DNA from: Paulownia fortunei
Lineage: Eukaryota > Streptophyta > Magnoliopsida > Lamiales > Paulowniaceae
Assembly (NCBI GenBank): GCA_019321725.1
Contig: CM033121.1
Span: 3,782,001-3,846,000, forward strand
DNA length: 64,000 nucleotides
Direction of reading: 5' to 3'
Position numbers and translations under genes: made by a program
Notes under the pieces: model-generated
Seen by the model: only the letters and a program-made list of their open reading frames with translations
Databases searched by the model: none
What the model was told of the DNA's origin: nothing
In this document: one piece after another, positions 48,891 through 61,405 of the stretch
Numbering within the stretch: the stretch's first letter is position 1
Layout: each line of letters starts with the position of its first letter

Positions 48891-50843
48891 CAGATATTTC
48901 CATAAAATTGATACAATATTTTTTTTTAAAAAAGTCCGGGTTAAATTATAGCTCTTAATTCGGGATATGATTTTGTGCATTAACCAAATTTTGAGTTTGC
49001 TGCATCATAGTATGAATCCTATAGCTTGAAGGGTTGACTGATGTAGGACCAGTCCACATTGCATAAGATACAGCTCTTTCTTGCTCAAATATTTTTCGAG
49101 TATAAAAAGTATTCCACAAGTAGTCTAGTTTCTTGCTGCCCCAATGGCTGTATTCGTGCATTTATGCCCAGCCAGTTTTGGTTCTACAGAGCGGTGTTTC
49201 GGTTTCCTCGAATTTGAATTGTATGAAAGGAACTCTGCATATGTAACACCAACTTTGATCTTGATACTCCTGTCGCATACGGTTTTAATGTTTATATAAT
49301 CTGATAATGCTTTCTTCTTCTTTTCCTTTTTCTTTCTCTGTTTCTTTTTGTCTAATTTTTGTAATTCAAATAAATGAAGTTGAACAGGGCGTGATTTCAA
49401 TGATCTGAAATTGAAGTACTCAACTTGCTACATGAGATGTGTTACTTTTTGCCAACTGAACAATTTTGAATGTGGATCCAAATGCACCATCAAATCTATA
49501 CGGAATAGATGATATTCAATGTGTATTTGATCTTTTTTATAAAAGGGCATGATGATAAAGTTGAATATGAAAATGATGACAATAATCAAGTAGAAAACAT
49601 AATGAGTTTGATACCGTTAATTAGAAGAAAACAAAGAAATCTTCACAGCCATTTGAGTCTACCCTCGTGCGATTTCATTACATGCAGTTTCATCAACTTC
49701 AAATTCTAAAATCTTTGTTACACTTGAATTTTGCAATAAAAATGACCAAGAAAGCTATAGCCAATGAAATGGTAATAATCCTATGCTCAAAAATCGCAAT
49801 GCTGCCGAAAGGAGGAGGTTATGGTTGGGGGTTTCGAACTCGAGGAGGATAAGGGAACCGAATTTGAATCCTGATCTCACCCACAAGGTTTATGGCCGAT
49901 TGTTCAAAGAAGGCTAATTTGATTCGTGGCTCCAATTTGGATCATGAACTTCTTGGTATATTCATGACTTCTACTTAAATAAAATAGAACTTTTAATACT
50001 AGAGTTTGATATTGAAATTGTACCAGACGATATTGTATATAATACAAATGTTTGTAAATTTTTTAAGAGAATTGTAACCCTTTTCTTTCTACTATAGTTC
50101 TTATAAACTTCTCATGATTTTTCAGTCTTTATTACTCTTTATCTTTTCTTTACTATGTTATATATGATACATTAGTAAAATGTTTTGCTAGCAAAAAAAA
50201 AAAAAAAAAAAAGAAAAAAGAAAAAAGAAAAAAAAGAAAAAAGATGACATATTTTTCAAGCATTATATCATATATATTCTTAATATGACATATAAAAAGA
50301 AGTTTTTATTAAGGAAAACATATCCTTTTAATTAAGTGGAAAATAAATCAAGAATATTCTAAGATTTTTGAGTTACCTTATGCTTGACTAGAATATGACA
50401 AAATTCAAATTTCAAATAAGCAAAATTTATAAAATTTGTTAGAATACAACAAAATTCAAAATCAAATTCATAGAACTCGGTTCAAGGAAATCCAACGCAA
50501 TAAAACACAATTGTTTTCTAGCAAATTATTACTAATTTTATGTCTTACAATAATAATATATATTTAGCACTACTAAATTATAATTTAAAGAATTTGGGCT
50601 GCAAATTTAACATCGTCGCTTTAAATAGATAAATAATAAAATAAATAAAATACATTACAATACACTACAAAGTCCACTCATCACATTTACTCTCTCCCTC
50701 TCTCTCTCTGTAACATCCAACGCGCCGCTTCTGCAGCTCGGAAAAACCTCCCCCAAAACACCCTCCTCGTTCTCCGGCCTCGGCGGCCTAAACCCGAACC
50801 CCTCTTTTTTATCGTCCCTTCAAACCCCCACCAACCACCACAA
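48891..50843. other. intergenic region between AMP deaminase and the caprin-like gene
   Basis: The left part holds the AMP deaminase 3' UTR. There is no supported gene. An A-rich (A)n-(AAAAAAG)n tract lies at 50192-50244. The right end holds the caprin-like gene's promoter and a pyrimidine-rich 5' UTR with (CT)n at 50692-50710. The 5' UTR is otherwise C-rich with little AT up to the start codon. Confidence 0.5.
50192..50244. repeat. A-rich low-complexity tract
   Basis: A run of about 20 A is followed by tandem GAAAAAA-type units. It may be the poly(A) tail of an old retroposed sequence, but no parent could be recognised upstream. Confidence 0.8.
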
Positions 50844-53800
50844 ATGGCGGCGACGGCGGCAGCAGAAATCACCACTGACGGCCCTGTCCTTAATCTAATC
50901 AACAAGCGCCTGCGCGCCTTGCGCAAAAAACTCAACCGCATATCCCAAATGGAAGAATGTCTCTCCCAAGGGAAAGCCCTCAACAAAGAGCAGGAGGAAA
51001 CCCTACGCTCGAAATCATCCGTTCTTGCCGGGATAGACGAGTTGGAAAAACTTCGCCAGCCCCTCTCACAGGCTGTGAATCAAGAAATTCAACTCGCTTT
51101 GGAGAAAAATAAGCAAAGTCCCGAAATCCTAACTGAAGAAAGGACGGATGAGGAAGGAACCGTGGAGCCTGATGCGAATGGGGAAAATGAGGGTCTTTCG
51201 GCTGTTTCTGATCTGCTTAGTTTGGTGTACTTTGGGAGCATTTTTGATGTGAAAACTTTAATGAGGGCACACGACAACATGCTGACAAGGACGCATGAGA
51301 GGAACTGCTGTCTCACATATGATTACGTGACAGATGATGATGCTGCAGGAGATCCTTTGAAAGAGTGGGATTTGGATTTGATTGCGATGATGGGGGGTTT
51401 GTTAATTTCGCGGCCGGTGAATTCAAGCTTGTCGCATAAGAACTCTTTGCAAAAGTGTGTGGAGCATGCGAAGCTATGGCTTGCAAATTCGGAGCAGCCC
51501 ATCGAGCCCAATTCGAGTATTACTTGTAAGAAAACTTTGCCATTGCTCTCTAAAATTACAATTTTTGGTTATTTACATGTGTGGATGTTGGGTATATCTG
51601 CATTTCTGTTGTTCGAATTTGTGTATCAACATAGTGCATTTTAACTTTTATTGATGTTAATTTGTTGTAGATTTTCTTGTTTTGAGAAGTTCATTGCTTG
51701 CTTTGGGGGAGTAGTAGTCTTGTGAATTAGCTTTGCTGTTACTTGTGTAACTATATCATCTTTTCTATGTAGCATAGTGATATTTATCCATGATTGTGCA
51801 TGTATCTCTGTGTTAACATTAATGTATAATATGAATTGGGATGCATGATTCTGTAGTTTTTGTGATGTCAGGATGAGTACTAAAGTAGCTTTTTGTTGCT
51901 AGAGAATGTATTGGGGAATTATGTGTCTGCTATGTTGGCAAAGTACTCATTTGAGTCGTGCAACTGGTATGTGGAGCTGAACACTAATCTCTACAAGGCA
52001 AAAAGCTGTTCAATTTATTTATGTATGTATCTGAGTTTTTCTGTGTAATACCAGCATAAATATGAGAGATTTATTTGGTAATTTTGGGTGATGATTGAGT
52101 AATATAGTATTGTTTCCTGTGTGGAAGTTATTTTATCATTTTTTAATGAGTATGTGTGTTGACAATTTAGTATCTTAGCTTTGAAGTCTAAGATGATTGC
52201 TTCCTCCTTTTCAGTATTATGAGCACCTGCATTGGCACTCAAGAATCTTCCTGCATTAGCATGAGTGTGTTCTCATATGGTTGATTGTGTTATCACCATT
52301 TTATAATCGTAATCCACATTTTTGTGAGAAGTGGAATTTGTTGGATTTCATTAGAACATATAGTGGCAAGGAAGGCCTTTTTGTTAATTATAATTGTATA
52401 AATGTAAGTTACTTTGGTATTTTTTTTTTTCGTTTTGTTCTAGTAATGTTATTTTCTTGGTGATGGTTTTTAAAAGGCTTATTTTCAAGTTTGGAAAATG
52501 TTGTAAAAACTTCCAAAGTTGGGAAAATGTTGTTATCATGAAGTTTTTCAAAATGTTGTGACTTTCTTATATTCCATATCTTTTTCTTCTCATGGGGGTC
52601 ATTTAGATGCCGGCTTGAGGGAGAAGCTAAACAAAATTATGGCTTCGGACTACTACACAACAACTCCAGAGATAAAGGCTCCTGTTGAAGTGGCTGCAGC
52701 TGTTGGTAATTATACATCTTTTCAGGTTCCAGTGCATGGGTCTGTGATACCTCAAGTCGGTTTGACCGTCCCAGTGGAAAGCTCAGCTGCAGAGTATGCA
52801 GAGTATGAGCAAGAGGTAAACTTGTAATATTTATGGATTAATTAAGTTCTTGTGGCTTCTGTGTAAATAAGGTTATGCATGATTTTCCCATGGTACCGCA
52901 TTACTCCTGTTTATTTCGACAGACAATTTTCTGATGATAAATACTTTTCTGCAATCATGGTGACTGGATCTTACATAGATTGGACGGAAATTACTCTTTT
53001 TTGATGTTAATTTACTAGGTCATACGACGAAGAAGATGGTTCTAACTCGCCCTCAACTGGTGCTGCCCGACTGAACCTTCAGAAGCTTGAAGTTTGTAGG
53101 CTGTTAAAGTTTTAATTTATGAGCATTTTAGACAATGGATCATATTCTCATGTCAAGTTTCAAGTTTCTTTTCTTATTTTTGTTGCACATTTCATGTCTT
53201 TGATGGACTGCATCAGACTCTATCTGAGCAAATGTTGAAGCCCTCTATCTATGCTAGTTAGGTAGAGTTCAAAGCCTCAATTGTTTCATCTAGGACATTT
53301 ATAGTTCATGCTAGCAAATCTGTTGAGTGTTGTGCAATAGACCTGGGTAATGTGTTTATGAACCTATGTTTGCTGCTACAACAATTGCAGTCATTCATTC
53401 ATGTGTGGCACTTGTCTAGGGAATTCGCCGGTGTTTAAAACCTTTCTGCATAGTCACCTTTTCTGTGGAATCAAAAAATATTCAGATCCTGGCAAAAGTA
53501 ACTAAAATCACTACCCTTTGGGCTGTGGCCACAACCCTGTGGCTTGGCTCTACCATATTCGTTTCTTCTGCTTGATGGTTTCTCTTCCACTGGCAACCGT
53601 GAGAGTAAATTAAGTAACCAAGGAATGAAAGGCTTAGGGGTCCAGGAGAGGAAAGAGAAGAGAAACATATTTAATCGTACAGGAAGAGATCAGATTCTTT
53701 CTCAAATTGATGTGGCAATTCATTTAAAGCTACACATGCTCTACTGTCCTACATCTAAACATTCATATACTCGTAAATGTGTGGCTCAGTGGAGATATTT

Positions 53801-56361
53801 TTAGTATGCAAGCGGATCTCAGTAATCCACCTGAATTTATGCAGGAAAATGTAAATGCCAGACATCTATGGAAAAATAAAAAGAGGAGCTGCAGCTCATT
53901 TATAGAGATTCATAAAACACCTAGTTAAATACAAAATATACTATAATTGAAAGATAATATTTGAACCTTGGCCGCCAATATTTATATGCTCAAGTTATCG
54001 TTCCATTGGGACTGTTGGAGAATAAAGAATTAGAGGAAAGGCCGTTGAGAGAGAAAATAAATAACATAATTCGAAGTCATTGAGGACATAAGTGACTAGT
54101 ATGGCTAAAGTATTTGTTATGACTTACATGACATATGCAGTTGATTTGTTTTTGAAGTTTAAATTTTTATTTTTTTTTGAGATCAACCGTATTTACGTCA
54201 AATAAAGAGTGTTATTGTGGCTTATGGAAATCTTTAATTTCTGGGCCTCTTTGACATTCCTTGCCATATCCCATTCGCACTTCTTTTTCATGTATTATAA
54301 CCATATCAGCTGCTACTTTGGAACCTGAATATCTTTGCTCCTGCTTTGAAGTGACTTGCAATATTCTGAGTGCAAGGCCCTACTCCGCACATTAAAGTCT
54401 CCGGGTGTCTCTTTGTTTTTTGCTTCTTTTTCTTCCAGAGTTATTTTTTTTGAATATGTTTTTGGAAGGGGAGTGTGAGGGTTGTCACTTATCTCAGCAT
54501 GAGCTGCATTGATCACTGTGGTTCATGGAATTACCATGGAACACTGATTCTGTTGCCAAGTGAGGAGTTGTGCACGAGGATACACTCAGTTTAGCTTACG
54601 TTGTCGAAGACTTTTAGATACAGTGAATGGTGTAGGATTTCATACCAATGAACATTTATTCACCTTACTCTTTTTGCTGCATCCTATTTTACTAACAAAG
54701 GCTGAAGTTGTGGAAGTTATGGTCTTTATATTGCCAAAGTTCCAAAAATGATCATATCCGTTAATTCATGATTTTCTGTTTAGTTTGCATTTGCAAATTT
54801 ATTAGGCTTTGGTATTGCCTGGTAATTCTACACCATTCATGTTCTCATTATTCTGCTTGGCATGGACATGTTCTTCACGCTTTGTCTTATTATTTGCATA
54901 GAGAGAGAAGCTGTTCTTTATAGAACATTTGGCTTGCTATTCGAAGTATATAATCACAATGCTCCTTGAGTTACAAGATTTTTGGCTGAATATATGACAT
55001 CTTCCCCAAACCCAAACACAAAATAGGAAGGCCAAGATTAAAGTCTCAAGCATCATTAGGAAAAAAGGTTGGCCGATGATTATTGCTGAATCACTTTTTC
55101 TCTTTGAATGTATGTAAACAAGGGGGAGTCGATCCTGTAATTAGCTGGCCCTAAGTGGCAATTTATAGTATGCATCTGATTCTTGAATGTCTTGGGAAAT
55201 GTTTTAAATTTGAAATGCAATTCTAGACTGCTGTAATTATCATATCTTGTTTTATCTCATTTATTTATCTTTCCATGAAATTATGGTTATGATTCAAGCA
55301 GATGAAACTATAATTTCTTGAGCGTCTTCACGTCATGAGCTGGGTTTACAATTTTCTGTGCCCTTGTACTTTAACATCATTTACCTGCTCTTGGGAGAGA
55401 TCATATAACTTAGTCTAGTCTATGTATAAGTGGACAACTTTTGACTTGGGGTTCTAGATAACCTCTTAAGAGTTATTTAACCAAACAAGTCAATCTTTTA
55501 TTCTTTTTAATATTTTCCTTCCCATTTTACCGCTTTCCGATAATACTCATTGTGTCCATTTATAGTGGTTATTGATGAAAATTTTATAATCAATTTTGTA
55601 GTTGGTAGTTAGCCAATTAGGGCTGGATGTAGATATTGTTCTCCAAAAAATTATTATATCCATCTGTACTTGGCCCTCCCTTTAGGTCTAGGAGATGTGT
55701 GTTTAGACTAGATTATTCTGAATATCACTTTGTCTATGCCCTGTGATATCTTCATTCAATTTCACATTTGTCGAACCTTTTGTTGCAGGAAGAAGAAACA
55801 CCAAATTCCAATGGCAATGAAATCCATGATGATGAAACTGGTCCTGTCGAAGAACTTCATCAGGTTGTATTTCGTTTTTTTTTTTTTTTTTTTAAAGAAG
55901 ATTATTGTTAAGTGAAGATTCCAGACTCTGCTTTTCTTTATTTCCTTTGCGTGTTATTATAATTTTACCAATTACATCTGTTCATTTGGTTTTAGGGAGG
56001 ATCAGAGGTCGAAAGTGTATCAGAACCCCAGGTTCTGACAGAGCTGGGAGTCCCTGATACAAAAGTTGATCAAAACTCAAGGGATGTGGACTTGAAGGAG
56101 CAACAGCATGCCACGCGGAGGCCATATCAAAACTATAGAGGTGGTCGTGGGGGGGGTGGCCGCAGAGGATATGCTAATATTCGAGGAGGGCGAAGCATCA
56201 ATAGGGGTGGCTATCAGAATGGGGCCAGCCAATTTTATGATCAGCCTGACAGTTATCACCCAAGGAACAACTACAGAGGCAGAGGTGGCAGGGGTAACTA
56301 CAATTACAACGCTCCTGCTAGTCATGCTGGCCACGTTGAAGCAGTATCCTTGTATGTTTAG
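50844..56361 (+). CDS. caprin-like RGG-box RNA-binding protein
   Basis: Exons: 50844-51525, 52607-52815, 55789-55863, 55996-56361. Total 1332 nt, 443 aa. Residues ~15-85 form a charged helical, coiled-coil-like segment (LINKRLRALRKKLNRI, SQGKALNKEQEETLRSK, DELEKLRQPL). Its pattern resembles the conserved N-terminal helix region of animal caprins. A folded region at about 120-245 is well conserved in plant homologues by memory: SLVYFGSIFDVK, MLTRTHERNCCLTYDYV, DLDLIAMMGGLLISRPV, CVEHAKLWLANSEQP and GLREKLNKIMASDYYT. An acidic, disordered stretch precedes the C-terminal Arg/Gly/Tyr-rich region (about 363-430) with YRGGRGGGGRRGY, NIRGGRSINRGGY and NYRGRGGRGNYNY, a typical RGG RNA-binding box. 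A role in mRNP or stress granules is inferred by analogy with caprin and is not shown. Intron 2 is 3 kb and holds a possible alternative exon at 53019-53091. Confidence 0.85.
53019..53091 (+). other. candidate alternative (poison) exon in intron 2 of the caprin-like gene
   Basis: TTTACTAG|GTCATACGACG and CTTGAA|GTTTGT are plausible splice sites around 73 nt. The segment is GC-richer than the surrounding intron. One frame reads SYDEEDGSNSPSTGAARLNL, which looks like coding sequence. In the frame set by the upstream exon it instead gives VIRRRRWF and a stop, so inclusion would truncate the protein. No transcript support is available. Confidence 0.3.
53092..55788 (+). other. remainder of long intron 2 of the caprin-like gene
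   Basis: The sequence is T-rich. Open frames at 53544-53804 and 54560-54751 have no recognisable domain, and no other convincing exon was seen. The unusual length relative to the other introns may reflect an old insertion. Confidence 0.5.
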
Positions 56362-59300
56362 GATGCTTATTGGGTTTCTGTCTTTTGGGGGGTTGTTTGA
56401 AGTCAAACACCTGTATGGTGGTTCTCATGAAATCGGAGTACCCTGTTTTGTAGTTCAATGAATGGGAAAGTACAATCTGAAAGAAATGGAATCTTTTTGA
56501 ACTGCAATACTTGAGCATCTCGATTTGACCTTTACTTATCGAACTCACTTCTTCATTTCTTTCTTTGGTCTTGGATTTAGTTTTGGAACTCCATTTGTTA
56601 TTCACACTTGCATTGTGTAGTTAGTCCCATGTAGATTTTGATTGATCAGGCAAGTGATCTTATAGGGCGGCAATTTGTTCTGAGACGATTGTGCTGATGC
56701 TTATGCAACATTGTTCGTCGCGTTGTATTTGCTTTGTGGCTGGACTGATATACAGTCTAAATGACATTACTGATTCTTACCTTTGCTAGTGTTGTATTGT
56801 GTGGAGTTGCACATTTGTGTAGACTGAGTGCTACCCATACTTGTATTCAAGATCACTGACAATTGCAGTATAACGCATAGCTGTTCTCTTTTGGAGTTTG
56901 GCCATCTTTCATTTTGGTAATTGTGAATGATTTAAGCATCTGATGTAAATAATGTGCATGGCTAAAATTAGAGGGTGTTTGGTTGAATTTAAAATATTTT
57001 GGAATATATTTGAGATTGCATAAATTGTTTAATAAAAAATACTACGAGGAATTTATAACTATGCTATCTTATAAATTACAAAAATAAGATTTAATTGGAT
57101 ATAGGTTCCTTAATAAAGGAACAGAAAGAATTTCATATTTATATTTTGGGGTCTAAGTAATTTATATTTTGAAATATTATTAATATTTTATAAGTTCGAT
57201 GAGCTTTAATTCTCTAATACTTTAAAAATATAATTTTACATAAGATTTATCTTATAAATTTTACAAATATTTTTAAACTTAAAAAGAAATATTTAAAATA
57301 AGCTTAACTAGACACCCTCTTACTCATGCAATGTCTCATGCTTGTGTAATGATTCAGTGACTCGCCGTGCTTTGGAATTTCTTATTTTATTATCTTTGGA
57401 AGAATATTTTTACAGTTTTAAGATATTGACTTAACTTCGCAGCAATGTTTTCAAAATTAGATTCGGTTGGTTCGATTAGTGCAATTAGGAATCAATGGTC
57501 GGTCGGTTAGATTAATTCAATTGTGAATCAATGATCGATCTGATTCGACTTAGGGCAAAAAATGAAAAATTCGATCTAATAAGTCAAAGACTAGTTGAAA
57601 TTATTTTATTTTGTTTTTTTATTTTTTTCTTCTAGTTTTTAGTTTTTTAAAAATCTTAAATTTGTAATATATGTATGTAGTTATTTGAATTTTAAACTTC
57701 ATTAAATATACTTTTTAATTAATTATTTATTTTATTTTATTTTATCCATAATAATTAATTTATAATATTATCATTTTACGTAATATAATAAAAAAATAAT
57801 TAATTTTTATTATATCTATCAAACTGGAGATTAAACTAGTCTGACCGCTTAAACCGTTGATTTTAACAACAATAAAATTAATTTGATTATCAATTTAATT
57901 ATGAAAATGTGATTGATTCTCTTATTAATTAATGTCATAAATGAAGCACTATTAACACAAATCTTAGGTGTGCATGACGTGATCCAAATGCAGAGCACCC
58001 CAAATCATAGTTAGATTTGATAAAGTATTGTCCTTGACAATTAATAAAAGCATGATTAAGGTAGTCACTAATGACGATTTCGAATTATTACTATTTGAAG
58101 AATGTCAAAAAGTAAATTATTTCAAAGCTAAAAAGAGCCTTTGTTTATGGACTATTGGGGAGCATCATAAACTTTTTTTTTACTTTTACCAAAGTCTTGC
58201 CCACATCTTTTTTTTTAATACTGTAAGTCGGAATTCAGTGCCAAGTGCACTGAATAATATATAATTCTTAGATCTGGAAATCTTATGTCCTTAATTTATC
58301 ATCATAGTCCCTGATTATAATAAAATATTATCTTGTTATAGTAGTAAATTATTGAAATCCCTTTTAATCAATGATTTTTTTCAATAACATATGATGTGAA
58401 AAATCATTGATTTTGTAAGCTATGGTATATGACTTAATTTGATCACCCCCATGTAAAATTTCACTATTTTTACTTGTTTTTGACAATTGAGAAAATTTAT
58501 GTATATACGTATGGTATGGAAATTTTATGTTATTCAATTGGTATTATTTAATAGTTTTTTATGAGTAATTGGATACAAAAATATTATTTAAATATTTTTA
58601 CACCATTGCATATAAATATAATGATTGAGAGTTGGTGGGTGAATTCTGTTTGGTCAGATCGAGGTCAAGTGTTTTCATTACTTTAATTAAGTGAGTAATT
58701 AAAAAAAATATTTTAAAAAATAAACTCTTATTTTGAGATGCTTCAAAAAATAAAAATATAGAAACCGTAAATTTAGAATAAAGAGAATAATTTATACTTA
58801 TCTTGGGGGGGTTTTAGGCGGCAGAAACACCTCATTAGGTACATGGCAATATGTAGTGTGCATCATAAAGAAGGGCATTCTTGTCCAAAAAAATCTCGAA
58901 ACTGAAACCGAAGACCAAAATGCCAGGGGTAAACTTGGATATTCAACACTTTTTTTTTGAACCACATTAGTTTTTTCTGGCCAAAATTATCGGAGGGAGA
59001 ATTTTAAATGAAAACAACATATATATATATATATGTTTTTCTAGTGGATATTGAACTTGTAATTCAATTTTGAAATGGTATGGAGTCGGCCTAAAGTTCA
59101 AGCTTCATGAGGATGCACTCTACTTTACCTCCGCCTGAATTGTCAAAGGACCATTTGCAAAGACATCAGATTCAGTATGAAATGGAATAAAACAATGCCT
59201 TATGTATGCCATTTTATTGCACCATCCACAGATTTTGATGACACCGATAGTTCTTTCATTTTTTGTCTCCCGTTAAATTATTGTTGGTCAATATCAATCA

Positions 59301-59424
59301 AGTCAAACGAGTCGAGCCTGTTCAGGTTCACGCGCCGCTTAATACTATACTATTTTTTTTTTAATCGAAATTTCAAACTTTACCTGATTAATTTTAGAAG
59401 ATGATGATTTTTCCCCTGATTTGT
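56362..59424. other. intergenic AT-rich region
   Basis: The first ~600 bp should hold the caprin-like gene's 3' UTR. The rest is AT-rich with no supported gene. A diverged tandem duplication lies at 57468-57541. Flanking sequence rich in GATCGATC/GGTTCGATT-like words recalls common plant dispersed repeats. The open frame at 58028-58264 is unrecognised. Confidence 0.5.
57468..57541. repeat. 37-bp diverged tandem repeat
   Basis: GGTTCGATTAGTGCAATTAG followed by GAATCAATGGTCGGTC at 57468 is repeated at 57505 as GGTTAGATTAATTCAATTGT followed by GAATCAATGATCGATC. Confidence 0.8.
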
Positions 59425-59429
59425 CTTCT

Positions 59430-59640
59430 AGGTAAATGCGCTAATACAAACTATATACGATTGGAGCAAAACTTTCGTTTGTGATCAACCTTCCCAACAA
59501 ACCATTCTTTTACGTCACGCAACAGGTACCCCTCGGAGGGCAACAAAAGCGTGTCATAGCCTCTGCATTCATCAGGATTCAAACTTACGATACTCCCCAT
59601 TAACCTTCAACCATCTTACTGCTGCGCCATGCCCGCGGGG
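59430..59640 (-). mobile_element. tRNA-derived SINE
   Basis: On the minus strand the element begins near 59640 with CCCCGCGGGCA. An RNA polymerase III A box, TGGCGCAGCAGTAAG, follows at about 59616-59629. A B box, AGTTTGAATCCTG, lies at about 59574-59586. Box order and spacing (about 35 bp) are those of a tRNA promoter, but the sequence does not fold as an intact tRNA and continues into an unrelated body. The 3' end is uncertain; a GCGCATTTACC-like tail near 59430 is a guess. No target-site duplication could be confirmed by eye. Confidence 0.7.
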
Positions 59641-60938
59641 CTATACTAGCTTTTTTTCTCGGTGCTTGAATTTGTTCAGAATTTGTACTCAAGTTTTAAC
59701 TTTCAATTCGAACTTGATGTCGGCTTGAAAATTATCAAGTCGAGCTTCCGACTTTCAAGCTGACTTTAGCTGATTGACAGTTCCACTAAATTAGTCCATC
59801 AGAATCTAATGAAGTAACTTTATGCCCTTTGAATGATGGTGCTGAAAACTGGGACCATTGCAAGAAATGCTCTTCCTTTGCTGTCACAAACCGTCTAATT
59901 ATCAGTCAAACAACGTGCAAATTTCTGCATGGAATCGCATTGTTTAGGCAAATGCAACACAAAATTCTGCTCCAAAGGGTTGCCAAGAAATCAGAATTGT
60001 GGACAAGTTCTGGTTATTACAAAGCAGAATTCAAAAGCATTCTTCTCTAAATCAATGTGTATTAGTTCAGAAGGCAAATGAGATTGGTTGTGAAATGACA
60101 TTTCACTCCTTCCTCCAATGTCCTACCTTGGACATCAATTCAATATTCCAGATAATGCTTCGTATAATAGCAAGTGCTGGCACAATGATAAATGCTTATT
60201 CTCGTCCAGTCTAGCACAGAATGGAGGTGTGTTTTCGTTTCTTACATTTGCGACAGCACATGTGAAGAATGAGAGGAAAAACAAGATGCAGAGTTTTAGA
60301 AAAGAAATTCCAATCCATAATTCTTTGACTGAGACAGCATGTTATGACAATTGTGATGTAGTTATTGGAATGGGATTCCCATCTTTCAGTTTCAAAACTC
60401 TAAACCTGAACCAGAAATTGCGTTATGAATAGTCATTATCAAGAATCATATATTTATGGCTGTTCTTCACGATGTTGATGGCTTCTGTTAATTACAATAA
60501 GATGTTAGGATTTGGTAAACAAGATTTGATGTTGTACTTAAATTATCTGGAAATTTTAAGGCATGGTTTGTTTTATGACTACATCATCAGCATTCTATAG
60601 TACCAAGTGTAGAAAGTAAATTTGGAGTCAATCAATCATGCATTAACATATAAGTAATATATTTAAATTTTGTAATTTTATATTTTTATTTATTTTTAGA
60701 ATTATTATTAAATTTTAAGATTAAATAAGATATTTTATTAATAAAATTGAATATTACCGTGTGCCAAATTATGATATTTTAGCAATAAAAATTGTATCTT
60801 GCAAATTATAAAAGTGAATATCAACATTTTGATAATTCAAATCATAATTAAGATAGTAAATGTCGGTCAAATCATGAAAAACTAATTAAATCCTCACATT
60901 TCATCAAATAAAAAATTCAAGATCTCTCATCCTATAAG

Positions 60939-60950
60939 TATAAATAGAGG
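60939..60950 (+). promoter_or_regulatory. canonical TATA box without an obvious gene
   Basis: TATAAATAGAGG matches the plant TATA consensus. It is 861 bp upstream of the thioredoxin start codon and no open frame follows directly. It may belong to a long-UTR thioredoxin transcript, a non-coding RNA or a solo LTR. Confidence 0.4.
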
Positions 60951-61172
60951 TATTTTCAAGAATTTATATATAAGTTGAGAAAGAAGAAATGTGTGAAGGG
61001 AAGTTCTCTTAACCCATATCTATCAAATTTAAGGAGATTTATGGTATTTAAGATGAAGACAAGACGTTTATTGTATAGGTCATTAAAATTATAATGTTTA
61101 ATTCAAAATTAAGTTGTTAAATCATTAAATTAATGCTATTAGAAATCAAATCAATCTTAGAGAAAATAGGAT

Positions 61173-61405
61173 GGTCAGTTCTATTAAGAAATTATCAAAT
61201 CACAAAGTCAACGTTCTTGAAAAAAAAAAAGAATTAGAGGAGTAAATATCCGGTTCTGTTAAAAAATTATCAAATCACAAAATCAAGGCTCTTGAAAAAA
61301 AAAAAAAGAATCAGAGGAGTAAATATCCGGTTCTGTTAAAAAATTATCAAATCACAAAATCAAGGCTCTTGAAAAAAAAAAAAAAGAATTAGAGGAGTAA
61401 ATTAG
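61173..61405. repeat. tandem repeat, three copies, period 75-77 bp
   Basis: Each unit reads ATTATCAAATCACAAARTCA, then an A run, GAATYAGAGGAGTAAAT and a TCTRTTAARAA-type segment. Unit landmarks are at 61191, 61266 and 61343. Copies 2 and 3 are nearly identical and copy 1 is more diverged, which suggests stepwise duplication. Confidence 0.9.

Noticed and set aside
49079..49120. TCTTGCTCAAAT...AGTATTCCA, recalling miR828
   Set aside because: The two halves are separated by an extra ~16 bases and no matching arm of a hairpin is nearby.
49825..49890. tRNA B-box-like GTTTCGAACTC and ATTTGAATCCTGA
   Set aside because: No A box at the right distance and no cloverleaf could be drawn.
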